DNA of 64,000 bases from Pinguiococcus pyrenoidosus (GCA_019677205.1 JAAMXY010000040.1:1-64000); one strand, 5' to 3'; positions 30,040-41,282 are shown, counted from the first letter of the stretch. Numbers and translations: made by a program. The notes: generated by a model from the sequence alone, not told the origin.

Positions 30040-32920
30040 ATGCGACGACTGCGTTGCGCTCCGCTGTTGCTGGCCATCGCGCTGTCGCCGGCTTCTACGG
30101 GCTTGAAGAGCCCGCTCTCGAGGCCGCCTTCCGCGTCTCCCCGCCGCGTAGGGCCCCGAGCAGCCCCCTTGGCCTGTGGCCTGCAGCTGAGAGAGCTCCC
30201 TGCCAACGTGGGCGTCGAAGTCCTGCTCGAGGGCCGCACCGAGCTGTGCGTCTTCGAAGGAAAAGTGCCGGAGAAGAGGAGCTTGCAAGTCCGCGACGCC
30301 CTAGGGCGTCGCCAGAAGGTGCGCGAGGGAGGCCAGCAGCTTCCTGTTCTTCTGAGAATGGAAGCAAAGAGAAAAACAAAAGGAATGGAGATCCTACACA
30401 ACTGAAGATGCACCGTCGCTGTGCAGATCGATGCAGGACAAGTGATCGACGTGTGGTGGGAGGAAGGGCCGCTGGGCAGCATCGAGCAGCTGCTGCAGCG
30501 GGCGAGGGAGCTGCTGGCGCGGCTGCCGCCGACAGCGGTGGACCTGGAGCCCCTGTGGAGAAAGTGTGCGCAGGGAAGAAAGCGTCCTGAGGGAGCCATC
30601 GACCGCCTGAGGTCGGTGCACGTGGCGCTGTACCTCGCCGAGCTGGACAGGAGCCTGCGAAGCGGCGGCGGTGACGCGACGCTGAAGCAGATGGCCTTCG
30701 CGGCAGGCGAGAAAGTGAGGCTCTCCGCCGAGACTCGCGCCCTCGAAGCCGCGAGCGGGGAGGCGGGGGTCAGCCGGGAGCACCGCGTGGCCGGCGTGCT
30801 CATGCTGGCGGCAGACCGGCTCCGATTCAAGAGAGCTCCGATGCTGGTCGACTGGCAGGACGATGAGGTGGTTCTGCTGTCCGAAGGAGGCTACCGAGCG
30901 CTCGGCCAATCCATCGTGGCCAGCCAGGTCGCCATCGCCGTGTCCAACCGCCTATCCTCAAGATACTCGGACGCCCCTCCCGCCTTGTCGACCAAGGAGC
31001 TCGAAGTCCTTTCGGAGCTAGAAGTCCTAGCCTTTTCGGGAAGCGCAAGAGCTGCTGCGGAAGGCGCCACGCCGGAGCTCTCCGTCGAGCTCCGACAGGT
31101 CTTCCGGCTCTTCGGTGATGACGAGCCGTCCTCAGGTAAGCAAGCCTTCTGCATCGCCTCGCTGTCAAAACGCATGCTGAGCAGCGGACGTTCTCCTCCG
31201 CTCTGCTTTGCTCCTTCTTCTTTCGCCAGAGGCTGCCCGCGAGATGCTCTTGAGCTCCGGCATATGGACGGCCAGCGAGGCCGAGCAGTCCAAGGAGACC
31301 AAGGCGTCGATCGTCCCGTGGCCGGAATCGATCTTGCGCAACTCGAAGCACTTGGCTGTGTGGCTAGTTACCTGCAGAAAGGCCCTGACAAAGGGCACCT
31401 CGGTTCGAGACCTTCCACCTCTTGAGGAATCCAAGACGCCGCTTGCCAGGCCGTGGGGCGATCGCGAGCTCCTCTACCGACGGCAATCCCGGGCAGACGC
31501 CGTTCGCGCCTACACGATCGACTCCTCCTACTCGTCCAGCGGCCCGGGCGCAGAGAAGGCGGTGCGGGCAGGGCGGAAGAGCACCGTCTTCCGGGATGAC
31601 GCCATTGGCCTGGACCTGGGGCGGAAGGAAATCCAAGTGCACATTGCCGACGTCGCGTCCTTCCTGCCCATGGACTTCCGACCGCTCATCCGGCAGAGGG
31701 GCGTGAGCATGTATCTTCCCAAGGGCAGCCTCCCCATGCTCCCGGCGCCCTTCGCCCTCTCACTGTCGTTCTCATCCGCGCTGGTGACCCCGTCGCTCAC
31801 GATTGGGTTCAAGATCGGCAACTTCGAAGACCTTTTCTCACCTCAAGACAGCAAGGAGATCCGCGTCACGGGCGTCCGCGTGTTTCGCTCCGTCGTGCCG
31901 CCGGTTGTGGAGTTCTCCTTCGAGGAGGCAGACGCCGTCCTCGCCCAGAAGGTCGGCAAGAGCACCCATTCGCAGGACCTGCACGCCCTGCTTCGGGGAG
32001 TCCGCGGCATCGCGGCTAGGAGCGGTGAGAAGAGCCGGGGGAAGTCGCCGGGCAAGAAGCAGAACGCCAGGGACAAGAGTCGGGAGGCGCTGCGAGCCAT
32101 TTCGGAGTCGCCAAGCGCGGCGATGATAGACCAGGTGCTATCGTCATACTCCGGCGTGATTACGACGAGGTGTCGGAAGGCCGACATCGCCGTGCCAAAG
32201 CTGCCGGGCTTCGCATCCGGAACGGCGCGAATCGCGACGTCTCCCCTGCGAAACTACATTCACATCGTATCCCAGTGGCAGATGCTCGCAGCGCTCAACA
32301 GCGTCCTCAGCGAAGCGAGCGACGATCTGGAGGTCGCAAAGGCTGCAGGAAGGGACCCGAAGCCGATGGCCCCAGAGGAAATCGAGCAGGAGGCGCAGTA
32401 CTCCGCGTGGCGGACGAATGCAGTTCGGGAGCAGATCGAAGCGTCGAGGAGAGCTGAGGAGCTCTCGAGGCTTTCCGACTGGTGTGCAAAGATGGGCACG
32501 GCGCCGAATGTTGCGTCGATGGGTCGGATACAAGTGACAGCCACCGGGAGGGGTCGACAAGTAAAGCTCGGCGGAGGCAGCCGGGTTCCGCGCGGAAGCT
32601 GCTTTTGGACTCTTCTGCCCAGAAGGAGCTCACACGAAGAGCACAACAACTTAAGCCGCGGAGAAGTGCTCTGGGCAGACATCGAACGCATTGACATTCC
32701 GAATGGCAGCGCAGTGCTGCGCGAGGCAAACGAGTGAGTCGCTAGCGACTGCCCGCCGCCTCGTTGCCAAGGTGGGGTCGTACGCACGAGGACGGTGCGC
32801 CAAGTACAGTAAGGCTCTTCCTTTCGTTGCTCTCTCTATGTACTCAGGGATTCGAAACGACTTCCAAGAAGGCATCTGCACGAGACGGGACTGTCTGGGC
32901 GAGTCCTTCGCTACTCCTGA
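30040..32920 (+). CDS. RNB-family (RNase II/R-like) protein with altered catalytic residues
   Basis: Exons 30040-30318, 30427-31135 and 31230-32733 plus a probable last exon 32848-32920 give 854 aa; without the last splice the frame stops at 32737. RNB enzymes degrade RNA 3'-5'. The leader MRRLRCAPLLLAIALSPAS is signal-like, so an organelle (plastid) role is likely, as for plant RNR1. The RNB core is recognisable: AYTIDSS, a longer-than-usual insert, RDDAIGLDLG, QVHIADVASFLP, MYLPKGSLPMLP and SPLRNYIHIVSQWQML. Against the family, the Asp two before the D-D pair is absent, and the S-P-x-R-R-Y-x-D block reads R-N-Y-I-H, so activity may be lost or changed. The C-terminus (VLWADIERIDIPNGSAVL) is S1-like, and the last exon extends it. 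The 3' end overlaps the next gene by 10 bp. Confidence 0.8.
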
Positions 32921-33922
32921 TCCAGGATGATGGGGAGCCCGTGCCCGTCGACGTGCTGCAAGGTCAGCGAGATGGAAAGGAACGCGTCCACCACTACCGT
33001 CACGCTGTTGCTGGCCGCGTCGTAGGACACTTCATCGATGGTCGCGTCGTAGGCCTCCAAGGAATCATGCAAGCAATCCCCAGCCACGTCCTCGTTGGTG
33101 AGCGATATGCTGCCGCTGCCGTCATACGTGTACGGCTCATCGTCACACGCCAGGGAGATGGCGCCCGAGACACTGAAATCCAGAGTCCCGGCCGCTGACG
33201 AGAACGCCGCCATGCCCTTGACGCTTTGGCCAAAGACGCTGGTGGCGCCGGAGTAGCTGCCTTCCGGAACCGACTCGTCCAGCCGGCTGCCGAACCGGAG
33301 CTGATACGCCTCCGCAATGCTCGTGCTCTCGTCCAGTTGGGGGAGCTGCAGCTCGAGCTCGTCATGCTCCAGGTCGATCGTGAAGTGCAGGAGCTTGTAG
33401 CTCATCTCCACCGTGATGCGGTTCTGCACATTGTCCCATTTGATGCTGTCCATGGTGACTCCGTACTCCTCCAGCGCGTCGTGAACTACGTTGGATGGAA
33501 GTGCCATGAGCCTCTCTACCACACGTGATTCGCACACCGCTCTCGCACGGATCTCTCACCGCAATCTCCCGATTCCGCCATGTGCGCGATGTGGATCTCT
33601 CCCGTCCGGGGGTCGAAGCTGTACTCCTCGGCGTCGCAGCTCAGAGAGACTGCTCCGCTGAGCGCGACGCTCATCACGCTCTGCTCCGTTTGCACCACTT
33701 TCGCGTACACCGTCTCCCCCAGTACTGTCTTGCTTCCCTGTGGTCGCAAACGTGAGAAAAGCGCCGGAAAATGCGGGAAAATGCCGCAGTTCTTCCCACC
33801 GCGTAGCTTCCTGCGGGCGCATCCGGCGTCCAGAGCAGCAGCGCGTTGCGACCGCCGCGCAGCGCAGCGCTGTGGGCTTCGGCTGCACAAAGGGCAGTGA
33901 GAGTGACCAAGAGAAGGCGCAT
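32911..33922 (-). CDS. Secreted protein with two copies of an unrecognised beta-rich repeat
   Basis: Three exons: 33922-33800, 33737-33560 and 33515-32911, with consistent phases, give 301 aa. Exon 1 is a signal peptide (MRLLLVTLTALCAAEAHSA) plus a linker. Two repeats of about 80-90 residues follow. Shared landmarks: SGAVSLSCDAEEYSFD / SGAISLACDDEPYTYD; then G-E-I or G-S-I strands; then GDC; then a D-A-L-E-E-Y or D-S-L-E-A-Y helix; then DSIKWDNVQNRITVEM / DEVSYDAASNSVTVVV; then LHFTIDL / ISLTL. Each repeat has two Cys in corresponding places, suggesting a disulfide. Polarity and strand pattern suggest a beta-sandwich or lipocalin-like secreted domain. I do not recognise the family. Confidence 0.7.
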
Positions 33923-34719
33923 GATGCGGTGAAGATGTGGAGAGGCGCAAAGTAAAAGCCCTTCGCCGCCACAAGAGATCGGTTGTTCTGTGCTTTTTCT
34001 CCTCCTCTTCGCGTTGTGAAGGTAAAGCATAACACACTAAAAACACATTCTGGCATTATTTAGATTATATACTTTCCTATTGCCATATGTTTCGGGAACA
34101 TAGGCTGAAGGCTCCTATCTTTGAAATATGGGAAAGTTCAACCCACCCGCCACGCGTCTTCGCGTCGTTTGTGGCCATCCCGTTGGCCGTCGCTGCCTCG
34201 CACGCAACGCTTCGAGACGATAGAAAACGACGGATCAAGCATGCGTGTTGTGCCCTAGATAGAAGACGCACCATCCGGTAAAGAAACAGAGCTTACTTCA
34301 GGAACACGGACGTTGCATCGCTTGCTAGCCATGTTGGACAGTCTTAGGCACTAGAGAGTGTCAAGGTTGACAATCTTCCTTACACAGTTGAAAAATGGGC
34401 GCCGCACAGGAATGGTCTTGATCGTGCACGATCGTCATCATCCAAAGCGCGTCGAAGTCCCGGTTGTCCTCCCCCTTCTCCTGACTCTCAACGGATGCAT
34501 AGACAGCTACAAATCCCTGACAGTTAAACATTCCTTTCACTCGAAACAGGTTCCAGCAAGGCTCCTTCCCCGCTTTTGTAAAGCCAAAACGGGACACCGA
34601 AGAAGGACGGCGCGCGGACGACTGCACACTTCACTTCCACTTCCATTTCCAATTCCAATTCCACTTTCACTTCAACGAGGCCAAGACGGCTGGATAGAAA
34701 GACCGAAAAGCTCCGGATC
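33923..34719. other. Intergenic, with AT-rich and hexamer-like patches
   Basis: No gene is supported. 34020-34090 is AT-rich; 34622-34672 repeats CTTCCA/ATTCCA hexamer-like units. It should contain the promoter of the secreted repeat protein and the 3' UTR of the next gene, both on the minus strand. Confidence 0.4.
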
Positions 34720-36822
34720 TTATGCATAGGCATCAATGGCCGCATCACTCTCTCCACCAACGTCTGCCGAGGTCATCGTCACACCATCCGGTGCTTTGTC
34801 GGTGGACTCGAAGAACCGTGATGGGTTTATGCGATTCGTGCCAGACAGAGGCGTTCCATTCGGCAGCTCCGCGAGCCGGTTCGTCATGTTGCCCAGCGCC
34901 TTGACGTCCTTGTGACTCAGGCGCATCCGCTGCAGAGGCGACGAGACGGGCGTCACGGAGCCACTCCCGCGCGGCGTAGACAGCGGCGGCGGCGGTGGAG
35001 GCAGCTCGGAGCTGCCCGCCGGATGGGTCTTCGCGGTCTCCTGGCTCCCGTCCTGATTGCTGCTTCCGAGGCTCTGCACTTCCTCGAGGGTGCTCCCGGA
35101 GGTCATCTGGCCAGGCGCCCCAAACGACGGCGCGGCCGTGACGGGCAGCGGCAGCCCGATCGGCATTGCGCCGCTGGGCGGCAGTCCATTCGCCGCGGAC
35201 GAGGCGTCGGCGCGCCGCCGTGTCAGCGGACTCGCCATGGCTTTCCGCATCATGGGCGACGCGCCGGACTTGGAGAACCATCTCGCATCGCTCGGATTCG
35301 GGCTGTTCCGGAAGCTCATGGCCGGGGACCCTCCGCCGGGGGTGTGCAAAACGAACTCGGCGACCGAGAACGCCGTGTTCTCGATGATGGGCGCGACATC
35401 CCCAAGCGAATCGCTCCGCTTCAAGCGCACCAAGTCGTCGTCCACCTGCAGCTGAAGGGCTCCGTACCTGGACTTGACGGGATCCTTCCTCTGCTGCTCC
35501 ATCTGGCTCTTGATGGCCTTGGACTGCGCCAAGCTCGCGCGGTGGTCCCGCGCCTGCTTCTCCCAGGAGCTTTCCTCCTGCCCCCGGTTCGCAAGCAGCG
35601 TCTGCGCCGCGACGCTGGCGGCCATGTCGCGATCCGCGTCGTCCATGGGCTCGCGCGACGAGCTGGCGGGGCTGGTGACGTCGAGCGCATTCCCCAGCGT
35701 GTTGCCTCCGTTGAGGAAGGCCTCGTACCCTCCGTCCTGATACTGCTGCCCGCCGATGAGCGGACCGAAGCCGCCCATGTCCACCTCCTTCTTGGCGCCG
35801 CCCGCCCCCTGCAGCATGTGCTCCAGGGTCGACGTCGCGAGCCGATCCGACAGGTCGTACGCCCCGTAGAAATCCGTCTCCGACCGGCGTCGGATGCGGT
35901 ACTCGGGCGCGTCCATGGACGGCGGCTCCTCGGCAGCATATCTGGCTGCCTCCTCGTGGACGTTCATGTAGGGCGGGACGGCCGGTCCCTTCGACTCCAG
36001 CGCATCGTAGCTGGTCGCTGTGCCGGCGTCCGTCGCCCAGGCCGGGAGCGGCGCGGATCGCGGCTGGGAGGCCATGCGAGCCGCGGCGATGGCTCCACTC
36101 ATGTTCGACGCCGCCGTGGCCGACTGGCTCCGCTTCCGCACGTTCACCGGAGGCACGTAGCCCGGTGGGTACACTCTTCCCTTGGGCGCGGCCACGCCCG
36201 CTGGGATGCTTCCGCTCGACGAGCGCGCCGCCACCGACTGCGGCGACGTGCCCCCTCCTTGCCCTGTTGTTCCCTGGCTTCGCAAGCCGGACGGCGGCTT
36301 CGTAGCCGCCAGTCTCTTCTTGGTCAGCTCCTTCAGCTGCTGCACCGTCATGCCCGTCTTCAGCTGGACGCTGCCGTCCTGGGGAGAGGTTTCATAGCTG
36401 GAAAGGGACATCTCCACGCTTTCCCCGTCGCCCCTGCCGCCGGGCACGGGCGACTTGGAGCGCTTCCTCCCCTTCCGGTGGCGATTGCGCTGCTTGGACG
36501 CCACGTGGTCTCTCCGCTTGTCTCCGTGCTCGTTCTCGCTCTGCGCCATGCTGTTCGCTTCCTTCAGCGCCTTCTTGACTCGGCTCTCCCGCGTCTCGCG
36601 GCGCCTCCCCGGCTCCAGCGCGTCGGGCTTCTGCGCCATCCGCTGCGCGGTGAGCCGCTTGATTTCCTGCGCACCCCCGCACCGAAACAGAAGACCGCAG
36701 CGTTAGCGCTCTGCTCTGCTTGGCTTGCACCGCCCGAGGACCATCCACGGCGCACGTGACCGATCTCGGCCGAGGGAACGAACCTCCACCGTCATGCCCG
36801 AGTAGATGTTCGGCCCGCTCAT
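34720..36822 (-). CDS. Largely disordered protein with duplicated MTV-x-x-LK-x-LT motif
   Basis: Two exons: 36822-36784 and 36666-34720, phase 0, give 661 aa. The intron falls inside the first motif copy. Copy 1, at the N-terminus, reads SGMTVEEIKRLTAQRMA across the junction; copy 2 about 80 residues later reads TGMTVQQLKELTKKRLA. Between them is a basic region with RKGRKRSKSPVPGGRG, a possible nuclear localisation signal. The rest is Ser/Pro/Gly-rich with a few conserved-looking blocks: ALQLQVDDDLVRLKRSDSL, ENTAFSVAEFVLHTP and ARWFSKSGASPMMRKAMASP. The C-terminus is acidic. No enzyme or known domain is visible; a regulatory or scaffold protein is the most that can be said. Confidence 0.7.
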
Positions 36823-36947
36823 GGCGCCTCCCTGGCCTGGCCCTGCGGCTCCGGGCTCCGGCTGCACCAGCTTTCCCTGGCGACCAGCGGGCTCGTCGCG
36901 AGCGCGCTCTGGAGCAGTCGGCTCAGTCGATGGGCCGCAGCCGCGCG

Positions 36948-36973
36948 CGTGAAAGGCCCTGCGGCCTTTCACG
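36948..36973. repeat. Perfect 11-bp inverted repeat with 4-nt loop
   Basis: CGTGAAAGGCC, loop CTGC, then GGCCTTTCACG. It sits about 125 bp upstream of the MTV-motif gene's start on the minus strand, so it could be a promoter element, a leader hairpin or chance. Confidence 0.8.
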
Positions 36974-38041
36974 GGCGTTTGGCGCTGCTGCGCCTCGCGC
37001 TTCAGCGGGCGAGCGCGCGGCGCGCGGCGCGCCGTTTCGGACGCCAGCCGCGGTCGTTCAGCCCCAACCCCAGTGGGCCGGGGCTGCTGCGTCCTGGGGG
37101 CCCTTTCGGCGCTTCGCGGCGTGCTTACGCTTCTGCTGGCGCGCGCCGAAGTGCCTGCGCCACCAGCGCCCGGACTATCGGGCGTGCGCGTGCTCGCTCG
37201 CGCGCCAACGAGCTGCCACACCTCTTCGCTCCTTCTCACGGTCGGACGCGGCGCACTACAACCAGTCGCGCGTGGTGTCGCCGCTGAATTGGACGCTTTC
37301 GTCGATGCCAATTTTCGGATCGGCGTCGTAAGAGTCTGGAGCTTGAAGGTTGACCCTTCGGAGTCTTCCGTGCCTCGTCAGAGATACGGCTCGGATCTGA
37401 AGCGGAGTCGGCAGGCCTCCTTGTCCGGATCTATCGAACTGATCAGGCGGTCCGGCCTTCGATTCGCGTCCCGGGGGGGTGAAGGCGCGCCTCGCCCGGA
37501 GGCCAAGGGAGTGGCCGGCTTCGGGGTCGTCGCGTCCAGCTGTCCGCGGCTCCCGCGAAGCAGCCAATGAATGATACGCCCGTGAGCCGGAAGCCAATGG
37601 CCGGCAGCGACGGACCGCTTACCTTGAACCGCCCGGGAAGTGGTGGTTCAAGTCCTCCAACCGCACCCCTGCTCCTTGGCCATGACTCGGGAACCGGGCG
37701 GCTATGCCCCTGAGCGGGCCCTTTCGTCGCTCCGGTGGCGTCAAATACACGTGGCACAGCGTGGTTCACCGCCGAATTCGATGGAGAAGGAACATGGGGC
37801 CGCCAGTCACCGCTCCGCATTTCAAAAAATTGGGATATCCTCTTCTTGCGTATTAAAACTGAGAATATTTTGAAAGACCGACGCGCCGCGCTTCTTGCCC
37901 CCGCTCTATGGCCTCACAAATTAGAATCCGAGTTTACTCTATTCCCGCTCCAAACTCTCAAACTCGAATCCAAATTCTGTGACAGGGCAACGCAGCGCAG
38001 CGTCAATGTCAGGCATTTCGATATTGAGCAAGGCAAGGGCA

Positions 38042-38084
38042 CGTATCTCGTATCTCGTATCTCGTATCACGCATCACGCATCCT
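38042..38084 (+). repeat. Short tandem repeat, TATCTCG-type units
   Basis: Three TATCTCG units followed by TATCACGCATCACGCATC variants, about 43 bp. It lies upstream of the beta-helix gene. Confidence 0.7.
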
Positions 38085-38181
38085 CCGATAGCTTCTCCAG
38101 CCCGCCAAAAGTCGTTGAGAAGCGAGCGCTTCGTCGCTTGGTCAAGGGGATAAACCAAAAGAATCGCCGGTCTGCGAGCCT

Positions 38182-38272
38182 GCTTCCTGCGAGACTTCCG
38201 AGACTTGGCGTCTGCGAGCCTGCGAGACTTCCGAGACTTGCGAGACTTGCGAGACTTCCGAGACTTCCGCCT
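38182..38272 (+). repeat. 9-10 bp minisatellite (CGAGACTTC/CGAGACTTG)
   Basis: At least eight CGAGACTT units separated by C, G or short linkers. It ends about 10 bp before the ATG of the beta-helix gene, so it lies in its leader or core promoter. Confidence 0.8.
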
Positions 38273-38281
38273 CTTCCCGAA

Positions 38282-39276
38282 ATGCGAGCAGACCTGGGCC
38301 TGCTGGTGCCGCTGTGTCTCTTGGCGCCTTGCGCCGCGGTTGGCGGCGCGGTGTCGCGCCGAAACCTGGCGAGATACGGCGCCGACGCGGTGGGACTGTG
38401 CGCTCTGCTCTCGCGCGGCACCGCCGCCGGAGCGGCCGTCGACGTCCTGGTGGGCCCCGGAGAAGAGATCTCCAGCATCTCCGCGGCGCTGGTAGCCTAG
38501 CGATGCGTCGTCCGGCCCTCGTGGCGCTGTCCAACCGTCCCGCTCCCTATGGACCTTAGGATGCTGCGGCGCCCGACGCCACCATTCGCGTGCGGCCGGG
38601 CGTGTACGAGGAGCGCGTGCTCATTCGCAAGCCAGTGCGCCTTGTCAAGGCCCAAGAGGAAGGCGAGGTTCGCAGAGAGGCCACGTCACAGCGGAGCAGG
38701 CATGGAATGACGGCCGCCAAACGTCGCTGCTAGCAGGTCCTGCTCCGGTGGGCCACCAAAGCTCCCTACGAGAGCGTCGTCGACGTGGACAGCTCTCGTG
38801 CCATCCGCGTGGAAATCCGGGGCGTGAGCATCGACCACGCCAGCAAGTCGGTCGCGCAGAACTATGCCGTCTTCGTCAACGGAGCGGATGTCACGCTGAG
38901 CCAGTGCAAGATCACGTCTCACACTGGCGCCGGCATCGGGGTGGAGCGCGGAAAACTGCAGATCAACGACTGCGCCGTCAGCGACTGCAAGGCTCACGGA
39001 ATAGCCGTGCTGGGAAGCAAGTCGTATGCGCAGGTGAGCGGCGGCTCCATCATCAAGAACGGCCTGGACGGAATCCTGCTCCGCGACGGAGCGAGGGCAA
39101 GGGTGGAGGACGCCGTCATCGCCAGCAATGGCAGATACGGGCTGGAGCTGATAGACTGCGTTGGCGAGCCTCTGGCGGCGGGCGGACGCGCCTCCCGAGT
39201 GGAGAAAAATAGCAAGGGAGATGTGGAGGGATTCTGCGATGATGCCGATGATGCCGACGACCCGGCTGCTGGATAA
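38282..39276 (+). CDS. Secreted right-handed beta-helix (pectate-lyase-like) protein
   Basis: Three exons: 38282-38491, 38560-38667 and 38737-39276, all phase 0, give 285 aa. The leader MRADLGLLVPLCLLAPCAAVGG is a signal peptide. Next comes the standard entry to NosD/PL-type beta-helix domains: ISSISAALDAAAPDATIRVRPGVYEERVLIRKPVRLV. About six rungs follow, with alternating polar/hydrophobic strands and N/G turns (VDSSRAIRVEIRGVSI, NYAVFVNGADVTLSQCKI, GAGIGVERGKLQINDCAV, HGIAVLGSKSYAQVSGGSI, GLDGILLRDGARARVEDAVI, GRYGLELIDC). The tail is Asp-rich. Such folds bind or cleave polysaccharides, but no catalytic site can be named. It converges with the DUF3754-like gene, 63 bp away. Confidence 0.82.
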
Positions 39277-39339
39277 GCTTCGCCCGGCAACCACGCGGGA
39301 GGGGGGAGGTGGTCGGAGTAGAGCCTTATCCGCCCGACG

Positions 39340-41282
39340 TCATAGAATCTCTTTCTTCAGTGGCCTTCGTCTGTCTCCGTCGACTGGCTCATGCGGCGGC
39401 GTGAGCCCTTGCTCTATGCAATCCTTCAGCAGGAGGAGCGCGTCCTCCGGCGGCCGGATGTCCACGATCCCCAGGCTTCGCACTATTCTCTCGAGATCCT
39501 GCGCATCCTGGATCGCGTGCCTCCGTTCCCCTATCGCGCTAATCACCCCCGGCACCCCCTCTTGATCGTCCCCACCGCTCAGGGAGAGCAGCCTCAAGCG
39601 CGCCAGATCGGCCACGATGGACCGCAGGCCCTCCGGGTGAATACTGTCCGTGAAGACGGAATTGAACTTGGTGGACACCAGGAACCTCTTGCACGCGTGC
39701 CGCTGGCTATTGCTGGAGATCAAGGCGTGCAGGCTGGAGCTCTCCTTCAGCTCCACGTACACCAAGAGCGCCGCGTAGAGACACAGCAGCGCATCCGTCC
39801 GCCGCAGGCGCAGGTGCTCTTTAAGGATGGTGAGCGTCGCCGAGTTCGTGCCGGCCAGCACGCGGCTCGCCAGGCCGCGCGCGATGGAAAGCTGCTGCCT
39901 CGTGCGGATGTTGTACTGGGCACTGTAAAACGTGTAGGCCACGGTGGCCAGCAGCGAAGCGAAGGTCACCTGGGCCATCCAGGCGTAGTCCATCGCGAAC
40001 TTCAGCGATCGGTACGTCGCCGGCGCCAAGCCGCCGAGGAGGATGAGGCTCAAGAGGATACCGTCCGCTCTAGCTAGGTGCAGGGAATAGGTGCCCGCCG
40101 GGAGGGTCAGCAGCAGGGCGGACGCAGGCACCTCCCGGAATATTCGAAGCTGGCGGCCGAAGGATCCCTTGGTCTTCCACTTCGCCGCCATGATCACGCG
40201 CGAGTATACCGTTTCTTCCGGGTCGCGAATGATCTTGAGTTCTGGCTTGAGCTCTGGCCTGTCCCCTGGCGCGCTTGCCGTCCCAGACAGCTCCGCAGAT
40301 GCCTCCGCAGCGGCAATCTCTTCGACCCTCCTCCGCTTCCGACCGAACGGGTCCTCGCGCAGCGCCTCCAACTCGCGGCGAAAACGTTCGTAGGGATGGC
40401 CTGGGCCCTTGGCGACCGGTTTCGTCTGCTGCTTCTGGCCCTCCTTCTGGCCCTCCTTCTGACCCTCCTTCACCTTCTCCTGCTCCTCCTCCTCCAAGAC
40501 GTAGTGTGTGACGGCGCTCAGCCCGAGCTTCGCCACAGTCGCCACCCGGCTCGCCAGGCCGGTCACCGGATCGAGATACCGCAGCTGCCTCGTGAAGAAT
40601 CGCTGCGTCTTCGACGCGTAGTGTTGCACGCCATCCTCGACGGCAAGGAGTCGATTCTCAATCGCCGTCCTCGCGATGTCGTAGATCGCAACGTCTTTCT
40701 CCACAAAGGGCGGCAGGGACTCGCCGCCGTCGTCAGCAGCCGCTGCGGTGCTTCTTTCGTCCACCCAGACGTCGAGTCGCTCCAGAGCATTCGTCCGAAG
40801 ACTGGCGACCACCCCTTCCCCCAGCACAATGCGCGTCTGCAACTCCTCAGCAGGCAGGAGACGAAAGCCGCTGCCCGAGGCCAGCAAGGCTACGTCGTCA
40901 ATGGGACAAGACCTGCCGCGGACCTTGCCGCTCTTCGTGCCTTTGGACGTCGATCCGTCTTTTCTCGAGGTTTCTTCAGACGATGCGACCAAGCCATCCA
41001 TCCAGCTTCTTCTCACCAGGCGCTCCTTGCTGGGCAGATACTCCTTGCTTGCGTGAAATGCCTGGTGCTCGCGTTGCAAGCGCTGCAATTCAAAGGGGTC
41101 GCCTCGGTCAGCTTCAGAGCTCTGCTTTGCTTCTGGCGACTCCAAAACTTTTTTTTTCCAAAGAGTCTTACCAGCTGTAGGACTGCTCCCAGGGCCGGGC
41201 CGATGTGATCCAGAAGCAGAGCACGCGTCTCCGGCCGCAAGGGAGCCGCCTGGATCAGCTTGGGCGACAGGAAGGTCGCCAT
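39340..41282 (-). CDS. DUF3754/TMEM143-like membrane protein
   Basis: Two exons: 41282-41172 and 41121-39340, phase 0, joined across a 50-bp intron (donor CTG/GTAAGA, acceptor AAGCAG), give 630 aa. Exon 1 reads MATFLSPKLIQAAPLRPETRALLLDHIG. The core resembles DUF3754: VYSRVIMAAKWKTK (family 'YDRVV.L.RFK'), FREVPASALLLTLP (family 'FK.IP..DLE.L.P'), two hydrophobic helices (DGILLSLILLGGLAPA; AWMAQVTFASLLATVAYTF), then YNIRTRQQLSIARGLASRVLAGTNSATLTIL and a helical TDALLCLYAALL (family 'Y...L...L+Y..LDNN..+L..L...AEE+E.KE.LL.Y'). A basic/acidic linker includes KEGQ repeats. TMEM143-like proteins are mitochondrial or plastid membrane proteins of unknown function. Confidence 0.65.

Larger units (their letters stand above)
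36823..38281. other. Long divergent intergenic region with hairpin and short repeats
   Basis: About 1.45 kb between the divergent MTV-motif and beta-helix genes. Overlapping frames on both strands lack support. It contains the perfect hairpin at 36948-36973, CGCG-rich DNA at 37008-37040, an AT-richer part at 37800-38000 and two short tandem repeats before the beta-helix gene. Confidence 0.45.

Noticed and set aside
34912-36759. 615-codon plus-strand open frame
   Set aside because: Antisense to the MTV-motif gene, which has an intron with consistent phase and a repeated motif; the plus frame is Arg/Leu/His-rich noise.
37638-37665. tRNA-like T-loop (GGTTCAAGTCC)
   Set aside because: The stem has a central mismatch and no cloverleaf could be folded from the flanks.
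39391-41208. Plus-strand frames antisense to the DUF3754-like gene
   Set aside because: Arg/Gln/His-rich shadows; the minus strand carries membrane helices and family-like blocks.
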